Assembly (NCBI RefSeq): GCF_025965415.1
Contig: NZ_JAOPWY010000142.1
Coordinates: 22,007 to 86,006, forward strand
Direction: 5' to 3'
Length of the DNA: 64,000 bases
Source of the DNA: Nocardioides sp.
Lineage (GTDB): Bacteria; Actinomycetota; Actinomycetes; Propionibacteriales; Nocardioidaceae
The position numbers and the translations under genes were made by a program. The notes below the pieces were generated by a model. That model saw nothing but the letters and a program-made list of their open reading frames with translations, ran no database searches and was not told the origin of the DNA. Below are positions 24,015-32,958 of the stretch, piece by piece; positions within the stretch are counted from its first letter, which is position 1; every line of letters starts with the position of its first letter.

Positions 24015-25187
24015 GTGACGACGACGTCACTCACCGACCTAGAAAGGGCCGAGCGGGCAGCTATGAACCACGTCTCTGCAGACTCTGAAAGCGGTCCCAC
24101 GCCGACCGAGCACCTGTTCCAAGCTGTGAAGCGATTCTCGCTCAAGGGCCTCGATCTCGGGGTCGCCGAGCGGGTGACTGAGCATGTGAGATCCACCCCC
24201 GGCTCAGACTTCTCCGCCGCGTGGGAACAGGAGGGTCGCCATTGGTGGGAGAGAGCGCAGAATGCTCGGGACCGAGGGCATCTGGTGACCGCTTCGCGGT
24301 GGTTCGTCCAGGCCTACTACGCGTTCCGACTGGTCGTGTTCGCTGAGCCAAACGACTCGCCGCGCGCACGGAATGCGTACGATCGCTTGGACGAGTCGTT
24401 CCAGGCTTGGATCGCTGCCTCGGGAGCTCGAGTCTTCCCCCGAGTGATCGACCCAGAGGGACTGGGCTGCCCCGCCTACCTCGTGCTTCCCGAAGCCTCA
24501 GACAGGCCGGTGCCGGGAGTCGTCTTCGTCTATGGCGCCGATGGCTTGAAAGAAGAGCAGGTGTGGCAGTCGGCACTGCCACTCGCCGAGCGCGGCGTGG
24601 CCGTTCTGGTCGGTGACGGACCCGGACAGGGTGCGACCAGGCGTCGGGGCGGGGTAGCCCTCCGACATGACTTCGAGGTGTACGGCAGTGCGGCGCACGA
24701 TCTCCTGGCGGCTGAACCGGCTGTCGACGCGTCTCGGATCGTCATCTACGGATCGAGCTTCGGAGGACACCTCGCCCCTCGCGTCGCCGCTATGGATGAG
24801 CGATTCCGCGCCTGCATCGTCAACAGCACGTGCTTCAACGTGATCGATGGGGTGTGGAACACGTATCCGCCACTGCGTGAGCAGCTGCAATACATCATTC
24901 GCGCGGAGGACCAAGCTGACGCTCTCGACAGATACCAGCCCTTCGATCTCAGCACGGTCGCTCCCGGTGCGTCGGTCCCGCTCCGCGTGTTCCACGGGGA
25001 GGCTGACCGCCTTTTCGGCGCCGAGCAGGCACAGCAGCTGCACGACACGTGGGGCTGCGAGGACAAGCAGCTGACGATCTGGCCGGGCGCGAGCCACAAT
25101 CTGTTCAGCCATGCGATGGAGGCACATGAATCCATCTGGGACGTGACTGCGGACCTCGCGCACGGGGCGTCCACCTCGTCGCCGTAG
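24015..25187 (+). CDS. Alpha/beta hydrolase resembling 2,6-dihydroxypseudooxynicotine hydrolase
   Basis: This 390-residue (or 374 if ATG 24063 is used) hydrolase has a helical N-terminal cap region (about residues 1-130) before the alpha/beta core. The triad is GSSFGG (Ser, about 24751-24768), GEADRLF (Asp) and GASHNLF (His). The layout matches the DHPONH/FrsA-type hydrolases, which cleave C-C or ester bonds in N-heterocycle and aromatic breakdown. It starts 45 bases after the importer ATPase and may be the last gene of that operon. The GTG start is uncertain because no strong ribosome site precedes either choice. Confidence 0.82.
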   Translation: MTTTSLTDLERAERAAMNHVSADSESGPTPTEHLFQAVKRFSLKGLDLGVAERVTEHVRSTPGSDFSAAWEQEGRHWWERAQNARDRGHLVTASRWFVQAYYAFRLVVFAEPNDSPRARNAYDRLDESFQAWIAASGARVFPRVIDPEGLGCPAYLVLPEASDRPVPGVVFVYGADGLKEEQVWQSALPLAERGVAVLVGDGPGQGATRRRGGVALRHDFEVYGSAAHDLLAAEPAVDASRIVIYGSSFGGHLAPRVAAMDERFRACIVNSTCFNVIDGVWNTYPPLREQLQYIIRAEDQADALDRYQPFDLSTVAPGASVPLRVFHGEADRLFGAEQAQQLHDTWGCEDKQLTIWPGASHNLFSHAMEAHESIWDVTADLAHGASTSSP

Positions 25188-25461
25188 GCGAGCTCGCGCC
25201 GTCGCTCCCCAGGGGTCACCGCCGCGTCATTTCAGCGCGTGGCGCGATCGTCGGTGGTGCGGCGGGTCCTAGGACGCCGGGGACGAGGCGGCGGTCGTGA
25301 AGTCCTTCGACTTCACGGCCAACGAGATGAGGACGCCACCCGGCACCGCCCAGAACGGGCTGGAGATGTTGATGATCGTCACTCCGCCCATCGCGATGAC
25401 CCATGCGGCTCTTCACAGTTGAGGGTGTAGGTCGGGTGGGCGCGTCGGTCCCGGGATAGAC
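25188..25461. pseudogene. Scar region with a minus-strand membrane-protein fragment
   Basis: Reading the minus strand from about 25412 to a stop at 25270-25272 gives about 46 codons of hydrophobic sequence (WVIAMGGVTIINISS, then FWAVPGGVLISLAVKSKDF) that looks like the last helices of a permease; a stop codon precedes it. I cannot name the family. The rest of the stretch has no recognisable gene. Confidence 0.35.
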
Positions 25462-25516
25462 GTCGAGGTCTCCCGAGGATGAAGGCTCCTACACGCTCAT
25501 CCTGAGAGACCTCGAC
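25462..25516. repeat. Imperfect inverted repeat at a transposase fragment
   Basis: GTCGAGGTCTC at 25462-25472 is matched exactly by its complement at 25506-25516, and pairing continues inward with AGGATGA against TCATCCT after a small bulge, leaving a loop of about 14 bases. It immediately precedes the transposase fragment and may be part of that element's end or leader. Confidence 0.6.
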
Positions 25517-25674
25517 TTGCCTGACGCTACCGTCGGCGAGCGCGCAGATGCGTTCGTCCGCCCCGATCTGTCCACCTTCTGTCGCCTCGACGAGCTCGGT
25601 CTCGTCGTGACCGGCCAACGCCTCGAGCCCGACCGCGCGGTCCTCGCGTGTCGAGTCCTCGAACCCGACCAGTG
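25502..25674 (+). pseudogene. ISL3-family-like transposase, N-terminal fragment
   Basis: About 57 codons (FCRLDELGLVVTGQRLEPDR, then AVLACRVLEPDQW) resemble the start of ISL3-type transposases, just before their zinc-finger cysteines. The similarity stops at about 25675, where hipA-like sequence begins in another frame. No other part of the element is present. Family assignment is from memory of related proteins. Confidence 0.45.
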
Positions 25675-26400
25675 GCGAGCCAACGCACCCTCACCGACCT
25701 CGACCATCTCCTCGGCGTTGCAGACCTGACCCGCCGGGGAGCGCTACGCCTCCGGCACGCCTCCGCCTCTGTGCCGAGCGGTCCCTTCATCGATCCGGAC
25801 ACAGTTGTTCTCAAGCTGCTCGAGCTGCCCCGCCTCCTGGCCGCAGCGGATGCCGTGGAACGCGACCCTGACGATCAGACGGCCGTCAAGGACTTGCTCG
25901 ACGCGGGGTCCGGTTCGCTTGGCGGTGCCCGCCCGAAGGCCTCGGTGCGCGAGGGGGAACGGCTCATGATCGCCAAGTTCCCGCACCGCGACGACACCTG
26001 GGATGTCATGGCCTGGGAGGCCACCGCACTCGACCTGGCTGAGGAGGCAGGCATCTCCGTACCCGAGCGGCGAATGACTCGAATCAACGGCCGTGCGGTG
26101 CTGATCCTGGACCGCTTCGATCGGACCCCCGACGGGCGTCGTGTGCCCTACATCAGCGCGATGACCCTCCTCGGAGGGTCCGATGGCGACGTCGCCGACT
26201 ACACCGACGTCTGCGACTCGATCAGCGACGAAGGCGCCGCGACGGTCCTTGATCTGGAAGCCTTGTGGCGGCGCGTCGCCTTCTCTGTCGCCATCCAGCG
26301 CTCATGGGGCATGAAGCTGCACCCAGCAGCCCGCGCCATGCGCGGTCCGAGGAACGGTACGCCTACGTGCGGTCCGAGAAGGTGTAGAAGGCGCGATTGA
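25675..26400 (+). pseudogene. hipA-like kinase gene, both ends lost
   Basis: The reading frame contains central HipA sequence: RTLTDLDHLLGVADLTRRGALR, the phosphate-loop region GSLGGARPKAS, LMIAKFPHRDDTWDVMAWE, and RVPYISAMTLLGG. The N-terminal part is replaced by transposase sequence at about 25675. After LWRRVAFSVAI (about 26295) the expected catalytic NTDDHLRN segment is absent and unrelated residues run to a stop. Without the catalytic aspartates the protein cannot be an active kinase. No hipB antitoxin gene is nearby. Confidence 0.75.
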
Positions 26401-26526
26401 AGTCGATCGGTCGCGCTCCTGCACCTGGGCCAGGTGGGGCCCATCCCACGTAACCTCCGGCACCACTGCCTCGTTCTCGGGACATCGACGCGCCCCCGCA
26501 CGCGTCCTCACCTCCTGAGGAACCCG

Positions 26527-29500
26527 ATGCCCAGATCTCATCGGCTGGCGACTGTCCCCGTCGCGGTCACCGCCCTGCTCGCCGGGATGCTGACGGTCAC
26601 CGCCGTCGCTACGTCCGGCACGGCCAGCGCCACGAGCGCTCCGGCCTCCGCAGCCGTATCCACCCCCGTCGCCTCCGTCGGCACCGTCGGTGGCTTGGAG
26701 GTGGAGAACTCCTTCGTCTCCGCGGTCGGCTGGGTCAAGCCCGGCGACACCTACCCGTCGCGGATCATCGTGCGCAACACCTCCGGCTCGACCGTCTCCG
26801 GCGCCACCGTCGACGTCGTGGCGCCCGTCGGCAGCACGATCGTGAAGGCCGGCGCTGCCGACGTCGAGGCCGGCTCCTACACCTGGGAGGTGGGCACGCT
26901 GACGGCCGGCGCCAGCCGGACCCTCGTCCTGGAGAGCCGAGCCGCACAGGTGTCCGAGCTCGCCACCGTGGTGTGGCGCGACCTGTCGACCACCGCGACT
27001 GTGCTCGTCGGCGGTGCCAGCAAGGAGTTCACCAGCCACGGCCCGAAGGTGATCCCCCCGGGCGAGGAGTACGACACCGCCCGTTACGGCGACCGCCCCT
27101 TCCCGGTCGTCCCGGTCGCCTACACCGATCGTGACTACGTCGCTCACGACACCACCCTCGACCAGGTCATCAACGACCCGGGCTACGAGGGCTCGACGTT
27201 CAACCTCTTCCAGGAGATGAGCCTGGGCCAGCTCTACCCGGAGGGCACCGTTCCCTCCACCGGGAAGACGACCGCCGACTTCGCCTACGGTCCCGGCTTC
27301 CCCTTCAGCAAGCTCCAGCTGGGCAACACCTGCACCGCCGGGGTGACCGTCGCCGACAGCCCGATCCCCGCCCAGGGCACCCCGCTCTACCCCGAGCGCA
27401 TCCAAGATGGCGTCTACCAGCTGCCCGGGAACACCGCCTACTACGGCGCGGACGCCAACGGGTCGGCCCTCGCCGGCGCCGTTGCCGGCGTCGGCGCGCT
27501 GCAGTCCATCGACTCAGGCTGCGGTCCGGCCGGCAAGCTCGTGCTCGACGCAGCTGCCATCGCCGACCCGGAGATCGACTACTCCGACTACGACACCGAC
27601 AAGGACGGCGTGGTCGACTTCTTCATGGCCGTCTTCGCGGGCTGCGGGGGCAACGGCGCCTCGCAGCTCTCCGTCGCCGGGTGCCCCCAGGAGTACGGCG
27701 TGCTGCCCTACGACAACGTGTGGCCGCACTCCTCCAGCCTGGAGTTCTACTACAGCGACCCCGTGACCAAGCTGCCCGGCTTCACGACCGATGACCAGCT
27801 CAAGGACCTCGAGGGGCGTCCGCTCTGGTACACCGACACCACCTACTCCGCGATGACGACGGCCGACAAGGGCGAGGCCCTCAAGGTCTACGTCCGCGTC
27901 GGCCCCTACAACGTGAACCCCGAGACCGCGATCGACGCCGCCAGCGTGATCTCCCACGAGTACGGCCACTCCCTCGGTCTCCCCGACTTCTACTCCACCG
28001 GCGGCCGCGAGACCTACGGCGACTGGAACCTGATGGCGACCGACAAGTCGCACCACATCGACGCGTTCGGGCGCCAGGAGCTCGGATGGGTGGTGCCGGA
28101 GGTGCTCGACTCCTCACGCACCGAGTCCGCCATCCCCGACTCCAAGCAGGACACCGACACCATCACCTGGCAGACCCCGGCCGGCGACCCGTACACCCTC
28201 ACCGAGGGCCAGAACGGCGTCGGCCGCGTGCAGAACTCGCAGATGTACGTCGCCAAGCTCCCCGGTCGCGTGCTCCTCGACCCGGCCAAGTTCGACTCCG
28301 GTGACACGGCGACGGCGTCGCACACCTGGTGGTCCCGCTCCGGCAACGACTTCGGTTGCGCCAAGGACCCGGGCAAGGGACACAACATCGACGTCGCCCT
28401 CCCGGAGGTCGCCTCGCTGCCCGTAGGCACCACGCTCAGCGCGGACTTCAAGTCCATGTGGGACATCGAGTGGGACTACGACTACGGCTTCGTGCTGACC
28501 TCCACCGACGGCGGCAAGACCTTCAGCTCCAACCCGTCGGAGAACGGCTACACCACCTCCAACACCGACCCCCTGGCCGGCAACCCCAACCAGAACGCGT
28601 GCCAGCAGGCGTTCGACAACGGCATCACCGGCACCTCGGGGTCCTACGACGCCGGCTCCGAGGCGCTCGACCGCAAGGTCGGCAACACCCCGGAGATGGT
28701 CTACCTCGCCGACCGCTACGACGTCTCGGAGCTGGTCGGCAAGCCCAGCCCGGTGCTGCGGTTCAGCTACTCCACCGACCCGGGCCTGGCCCGTCCAGGC
28801 TGGTTCATCGACGACCTCACGGTCACCGCGACCCTGCCCGACGGCACCACCAGGGTGATCTACGGGACGGACTTCGAGACCAGTGGGACGCCGGAGGATC
28901 TGCGCATCTTCAACGGTGGGTGCCGCGCCGACGGGCCCGGTGGACAGTGCACGCAGGGATGGCAGTACGTCGCCGCCGGTGCCGAGGGACCTTCCGACCA
29001 CGCCTACTACATGGAGATGCGGGACCGCTCCGGCTTCGACCTGGACGGCAACGGACAGATCGATCGCGACGCGATCGCCTTCGCCTCGGGCTTCTACACC
29101 GCCTACACCGACGAGGCCCACGGCTACGGCAACGCCGGGACCGACGACCCGCCGGCCCAGTCGCCTCTGGACAGCCAGCCGGAACCGGGAAGCAACACCC
29201 CGGACCTGAGCGACGCCGCCTGGACCGCGACCGCGGGCGACTCCCGCTTCTCCGACGGTGGGGAAGGATGGACCGACAACTACGCCGACCCGTCCAGCCC
29301 TTCCGGCAACTGGGAGTTCGACCACGACTGCCTCACCTTCGAGGTGCTCCGGATGACCGGCAACGGTGACGGCACGGTGGCGGGCGAGGGTCCGCAGCAG
29401 GCCGACGGCGACCTGACCGGCGACGTGGCATTCACGCTCGGAGCCGGCTGCGGCACCTTCGACTACGGCTGGGGCGAGGAGTCACCGCCGGCGGCGAACA

Positions 29501-30294
29501 CCGCACCCGAGGCGACGGCGACGGCCACGCCCAGCAGTGGCGTCACCGGCACGCGGGTCGTCCTCGACGCCTCGGGGAGCACGGACGCGGAGACCCCGGA
29601 CGCACTCAGCTGGTCCTGGGACTTCGGCAACGGCGGACCCGCCAAGGACGCGGAGGGCGCGGTCGTCGAGCACACCTACGCGAACCCCGGGACGTACGAC
29701 GCCACGGTGACCGTGTCGGACGCCGGTGGGCTGACTGACACCGCCACGGTCCGGATCACCATCTCGGACCCCGGAACGACCACCCCGCCCACCGCCCCGC
29801 CCACCACCCCACCCACCACCGACCCCACCCCCGGCACACCGGGGCTCCCGTCGGATCCGCAAGGCCCCGCGGCGGGCTCGGGTGAGCCGACCGTCACGGT
29901 CTCGTCGTCGCAGCCCGCCACCCTCCCCCGCACCCACCCCTGCCAGGGACGTTCGGTCGGCCACCTGGGCAGCTGGCGCGTCGTACGGGGCCGGGCGCCG
30001 GGAGGCTCCTACTGCGACAACGGGGGTACGCGCCGAGGACGTGACGTGCTCCGCCTGGGCTTCCAGGGGGACACGGTCGCCCTGGCCTTCGGTCGTGCCA
30101 GGCGTGGCGGCAAGGCGGTGCTCTTCATCGATGGCGAGCGGGTGGGAGTCGTGTCGTTCGCCGGTAGGAAGGCCCGACCGCGTCTCGACCGTTTCGCCGT
30201 GGTCAGCGGTCTCGGGATCGACCGGCCGCACCGCCTGCGACTGGTCGTGAAGCGCGGCAGCGCCTTCGTCGAAGGGTTCCGCACCGCCCGCTGA
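26527..30294 (+). CDS. Secreted M6-family metalloprotease (immune inhibitor A-like) with PKD domain
   Basis: This 1255-residue secreted protein has an N-terminal signal peptide (hydrophobic run VPVAVTALLAGMLTVTAVA). It then has a domain of unknown function and the M6 catalytic domain with zinc motif HEYGHSLGLPD (27955-27987) and Met-turn-like WNLMA. A further region carries calcium-type Asp/Gly motifs, followed by a PKD domain (about 29490-29755, SWSWDFG), a Thr/Pro linker, and a C-terminal domain of about 120 residues with two cysteines that I do not recognise. GAGGAA supports the ATG at 26527. It stands alone, ends at a strong hairpin, and probably degrades extracellular proteins. Confidence 0.9.
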   Translation: MPRSHRLATVPVAVTALLAGMLTVTAVATSGTASATSAPASAAVSTPVASVGTVGGLEVENSFVSAVGWVKPGDTYPSRIIVRNTSGSTVSGATVDVVAPVGSTIVKAGAADVEAGSYTWEVGTLTAGASRTLVLESRAAQVSELATVVWRDLSTTATVLVGGASKEFTSHGPKVIPPGEEYDTARYGDRPFPVVPVAYTDRDYVAHDTTLDQVINDPGYEGSTFNLFQEMSLGQLYPEGTVPSTGKTTADFAYGPGFPFSKLQLGNTCTAGVTVADSPIPAQGTPLYPERIQDGVYQLPGNTAYYGADANGSALAGAVAGVGALQSIDSGCGPAGKLVLDAAAIADPEIDYSDYDTDKDGVVDFFMAVFAGCGGNGASQLSVAGCPQEYGVLPYDNVWPHSSSLEFYYSDPVTKLPGFTTDDQLKDLEGRPLWYTDTTYSAMTTADKGEALKVYVRVGPYNVNPETAIDAASVISHEYGHSLGLPDFYSTGGRETYGDWNLMATDKSHHIDAFGRQELGWVVPEVLDSSRTESAIPDSKQDTDTITWQTPAGDPYTLTEGQNGVGRVQNSQMYVAKLPGRVLLDPAKFDSGDTATASHTWWSRSGNDFGCAKDPGKGHNIDVALPEVASLPVGTTLSADFKSMWDIEWDYDYGFVLTSTDGGKTFSSNPSENGYTTSNTDPLAGNPNQNACQQAFDNGITGTSGSYDAGSEALDRKVGNTPEMVYLADRYDVSELVGKPSPVLRFSYSTDPGLARPGWFIDDLTVTATLPDGTTRVIYGTDFETSGTPEDLRIFNGGCRADGPGGQCTQGWQYVAAGAEGPSDHAYYMEMRDRSGFDLDGNGQIDRDAIAFASGFYTAYTDEAHGYGNAGTDDPPAQSPLDSQPEPGSNTPDLSDAAWTATAGDSRFSDGGEGWTDNYADPSSPSGNWEFDHDCLTFEVLRMTGNGDGTVAGEGPQQADGDLTGDVAFTLGAGCGTFDYGWGEESPPAANTAPEATATATPSSGVTGTRVVLDASGSTDAETPDALSWSWDFGNGGPAKDAEGAVVEHTYANPGTYDATVTVSDAGGLTDTATVRITISDPGTTTPPTAPPTTPPTTDPTPGTPGLPSDPQGPAAGSGEPTVTVSSSQPATLPRTHPCQGRSVGHLGSWRVVRGRAPGGSYCDNGGTRRGRDVLRLGFQGDTVALAFGRARRGGKAVLFIDGERVGVVSFAGRKARPRLDRFAVVSGLGIDRPHRLRLVVKRGSAFVEGFRTAR

Positions 30295-30305
30295 TCACCG
30301 GCCCC

Positions 30306-30341
30306 GGCCCCGCAGCCCCACCCCCCGGGAGCTGCGGGGCC
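30306..30341. terminator. Strong hairpin terminator between convergent genes
   Basis: GGCCCCGCAGC at 30306-30316 pairs perfectly with 30331-30341, an 11-bp G/C stem with a 14-base loop. It sits 12 bases after the protease stop and 8 bases before the end of the opposing ABC ATPase gene, so it could serve both. Confidence 0.75.
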
Positions 30342-30348
30342 GTGGGTC

Positions 30349-30993
30349 TCATGGCAGCGGTGACAGCCGTCCACCCTCGACGCGGAGCACCCGGTCGGCC
30401 ACCGCGGCCGCCTCCGCGAGATCCTCGGTGGCGAAGAGGGTGGTGGCGGGGTAGGCGTGCCGTGCCGCCACCAGCCGCTCACGCAGCTCGGTCCGGACGC
30501 CCGGCTCGAGGTTGGCGAGCGGCTCGTCCATGAGCAGCACGCCGGGGCGCCTGACCAGTGAACGCGCCAGCGCGACCCGCATCCGCTCGCTGGTCGAGAG
30601 GGACGACGCCGTCCGCCTCACCAGCTCTCCCAGGCCGAGCAGACCGACCACGTCGTCGACGTCGGCCGCCACCTGCTCGGTCGTGACCCTGCCGCGCAGC
30701 GACGTGGCGATGTTGTCCCGGACACTGAGGTGGGGATACATCGCGTAGTTCTGGAACAGCAGCACGACCTCGACCCCGTCGCGCGGTCCTGGTCGGCCGT
30801 CGAGCAGGACCCGGCCGTGGTCGGGCGCCTCGAGCCCGGCGGCCAACCTCAGCAAGGTGGTCTTCCCGGCGCCGGGCGGGCCGACCAGCGCCACCGCCTC
30901 GCCATCGGCGACGTCGAGGTCTACGGACGCGACCGCGGGCTCGGCGGCTCCCGAGAAGTGGCGGGTCACGTCCTCGAAACAGATCCGGGTCAT
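30349..30993 (-). CDS. Orphan ABC ATPase (MalK/PotA-like) with degenerate signature
   Basis: This 214-residue ATPase domain has an intact Walker A motif (GPPGAGKTT), Q-loop (FQNYAMYPH) and Walker B motif (VLLMDEPL). The signature is SSLSTSERMR instead of LSGGQ, and the H-loop reads ATEDLAEA with no histidine. Such changes usually abolish or slow ATP hydrolysis. There is no TOBE domain and no permease or binding protein nearby. The ATG at 30993 follows GGTGGGAG; an upstream in-frame start at 31047 exists. It may be a decaying gene or a regulatory ATPase. Confidence 0.8.
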   Translation of the reverse strand: MTRICFEDVTRHFSGAAEPAVASVDLDVADGEAVALVGPPGAGKTTLLRLAAGLEAPDHGRVLLDGRPGPRDGVEVVLLFQNYAMYPHLSVRDNIATSLRGRVTTEQVAADVDDVVGLLGLGELVRRTASSLSTSERMRVALARSLVRRPGVLLMDEPLANLEPGVRTELRERLVAARHAYPATTLFATEDLAEAAAVADRVLRVEGGRLSPLP

Positions 30994-31203
30994 CTCCCAC
31001 CCCCCCTGGCCGCGGGTCCTCTGCCCCGTGTCAGCCACCGTGATCATGGCACCGCCGGGCTCCGGGTGACAGGTGGCTGAGCGGAACCGCCGGCTCTTGG
31101 ATCGTTACAAGTTGGACATCTGAGCGTAAGGAGGCCGTCGCACGGCGTCGCTACGGTCGTCGCCTCGGGGCCCGCCATCCCCACTGTCCGGGAGGACAGC
31201 ACC

Positions 31204-32958
31204 ATGGACCACCACGACCTGCTGCAGCTCGACCCGCACATCCCGAGCACGCGCCGCGCGGCCTCGGCCCAGCACTACTCACCCGTGCTGATCGTCCTCA
31301 CCCTGCTGGCAACGGCGGGGGTGCTGCTCTATGCGACCTTCCTGCTCGACCCGAGCAACCGCGGCGACCTGGTGCCGTGGCTGGTCGTGGTCCTCGCCGA
31401 GGGGGTGCTCGTGGTGCACACCCTGCTGGCCATGTGGACGGTGCTGTCGGGGGCCAAGGACCCGCGTACCTACGCCTACTGGGCGGCGAAGGACGACCTG
31501 CTCGTCCGCGACGGCGCCGAGGACCCGTCTCGCTGGGGGTTGCTGCTCGATGGTCGGCGCCCCCGTGTCGAGGTGTTCGTGACCGCGTACGGCGAACCGG
31601 TGGCGACCATCCGCCGCACCGCCCTCGCGGCGATGGCCATCCGGGGTGAGCACCGCACGTGGATCCTGGACGACGGCCGGTCCGACGAGGTCAGGGCCCT
31701 CGCCGACGAGATCGGCTGCCACTACCTCCGCCGGCTCAGCAACACCGGCGCCAAGGCGGGCAACGTCAACCACGCACTGGCGATCGCCAAGGGTGACTTC
31801 TTCTGCATCTTCGACGCCGACTTCGTGCCGCACCCGGACTTCATCGAGCACACGCTGCCGTTCTTCACCGACGCGACCGTCGCCTTCGTCCAGACGCCGC
31901 AGACCTACGGCAACCTCGTCAACCTGATCTCCCGCGGCGCGGGCTACATGCAGACCATGTTCTATCGCTTCGTGCAGCCGGGCCGGAACCACTTCAACGC
32001 GGCCTTCTGCGTCGGCACCAACGTGATGTTCCGCCGCAGTGCCGTGCACGAGATCGGCGGCATCTGCGTCGACTCCAAGTCCGAGGACGTCTGGACCTCC
32101 TTGCTGCTGCACGAGCGAGGCTGGCGCAGCATCTACCTGGCCAAGTCGCTGGCCGTCGGCGACGCCCCCGAGACCATCGAGGCCTACAGCAAGCAGCAGC
32201 TGCGCTGGGCCACGGGCGGCTTCGAGATCTGGTTCCGGGCCAACCCCTTCTCGCCGAGGCGCCGGCTCACGCCCGATCAGCGGATCATGTACGGGATCAC
32301 GGCGACCCACTACCTCACGGGCATCGCCCCGGGAGCCCTGCTCTTCGTCCCCCCGATGGAGATCTTCTTCGACCTGCACCCGGTCAACCTCTCCGTCGGC
32401 GTGGGCCAGTGGCTCCTGGTGTACGCCGGCTTCTACGTCCTCCAGGTGCTGCTCGCCTTCTTCAGCGTGGGCAGCTTCCGCTGGGAGGTGCTGATGCTGG
32501 CTGCGGTCTCCTACCCGATCTACGTGAAGGCGTTCGTGAACGCGCTGGTCGGGCGCGAGCAGCAGTGGCACGTGACGGGGGGCACGACCCGCAGCGCGTC
32601 GCCGTTCAACTTCATGGTGCCGCAGGTGCTGACCTTCGCCTTCCTGGCCATGACGGGCGCCGTCGGTGTCTGGCAGAACCTGGTGACCGGCCGCTTCACG
32701 CTCGGAACCGCCTGGTGCGTGACCAACGCGGTGGTGCTGGGCGCCTTCCTCGTCGTCGCCCTGGGCGAGTCGCGTCGCAGCCGCCGGCCCGCCCGGTCCG
32801 CGCGTCATGCGCGGCTCGATCCCCTGCCGGGGGCCCTGCCACCGCGTGACCTCCTGCCATCGCCGCGTCGGCCCGAGCCCGCCCTCGTGGCCCGGCACGC
32901 ACCGCCGGCACCCGCCGACCCCGTGCTGCACCGGGCGCTCGACCAGGAACCGGCATGA
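31204..32958 (+). CDS. GT2 beta-glucan synthase, cellulose/curdlan synthase-like
   Basis: This 584-residue processive glycosyltransferase has two N-terminal membrane helices and a GT2 domain with the D,D,D,QxxRW set: LDDGR (about 31666), FDADF (31816-31830), SEDVW (about 32080) and QQLRW (32197-32211). Several C-terminal helices and a Pro/Arg-rich cytoplasmic tail follow. There is no PilZ domain and no BcsB gene, which argues against standard bacterial cellulose. The neighbouring HlyD-like protein and GH81 beta-1,3-glucanase point to a beta-1,3- or mixed-linkage glucan, as made by CrdS or BgsA. It overlaps the next gene by 4 bases. Confidence 0.88.
   Translation: MDHHDLLQLDPHIPSTRRAASAQHYSPVLIVLTLLATAGVLLYATFLLDPSNRGDLVPWLVVVLAEGVLVVHTLLAMWTVLSGAKDPRTYAYWAAKDDLLVRDGAEDPSRWGLLLDGRRPRVEVFVTAYGEPVATIRRTALAAMAIRGEHRTWILDDGRSDEVRALADEIGCHYLRRLSNTGAKAGNVNHALAIAKGDFFCIFDADFVPHPDFIEHTLPFFTDATVAFVQTPQTYGNLVNLISRGAGYMQTMFYRFVQPGRNHFNAAFCVGTNVMFRRSAVHEIGGICVDSKSEDVWTSLLLHERGWRSIYLAKSLAVGDAPETIEAYSKQQLRWATGGFEIWFRANPFSPRRRLTPDQRIMYGITATHYLTGIAPGALLFVPPMEIFFDLHPVNLSVGVGQWLLVYAGFYVLQVLLAFFSVGSFRWEVLMLAAVSYPIYVKAFVNALVGREQQWHVTGGTTRSASPFNFMVPQVLTFAFLAMTGAVGVWQNLVTGRFTLGTAWCVTNAVVLGAFLVVALGESRRSRRPARSARHARLDPLPGALPPRDLLPSPRRPEPALVARHAPPAPADPVLHRALDQEPA

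Noticed and set aside
26296..26400. A different frame (RSEERYAYVRSEKV and a stop) as the end of another gene.
   Set aside because: Only about 15 codons look protein-like and no family can be named; it is treated as part of the scar after hipA.
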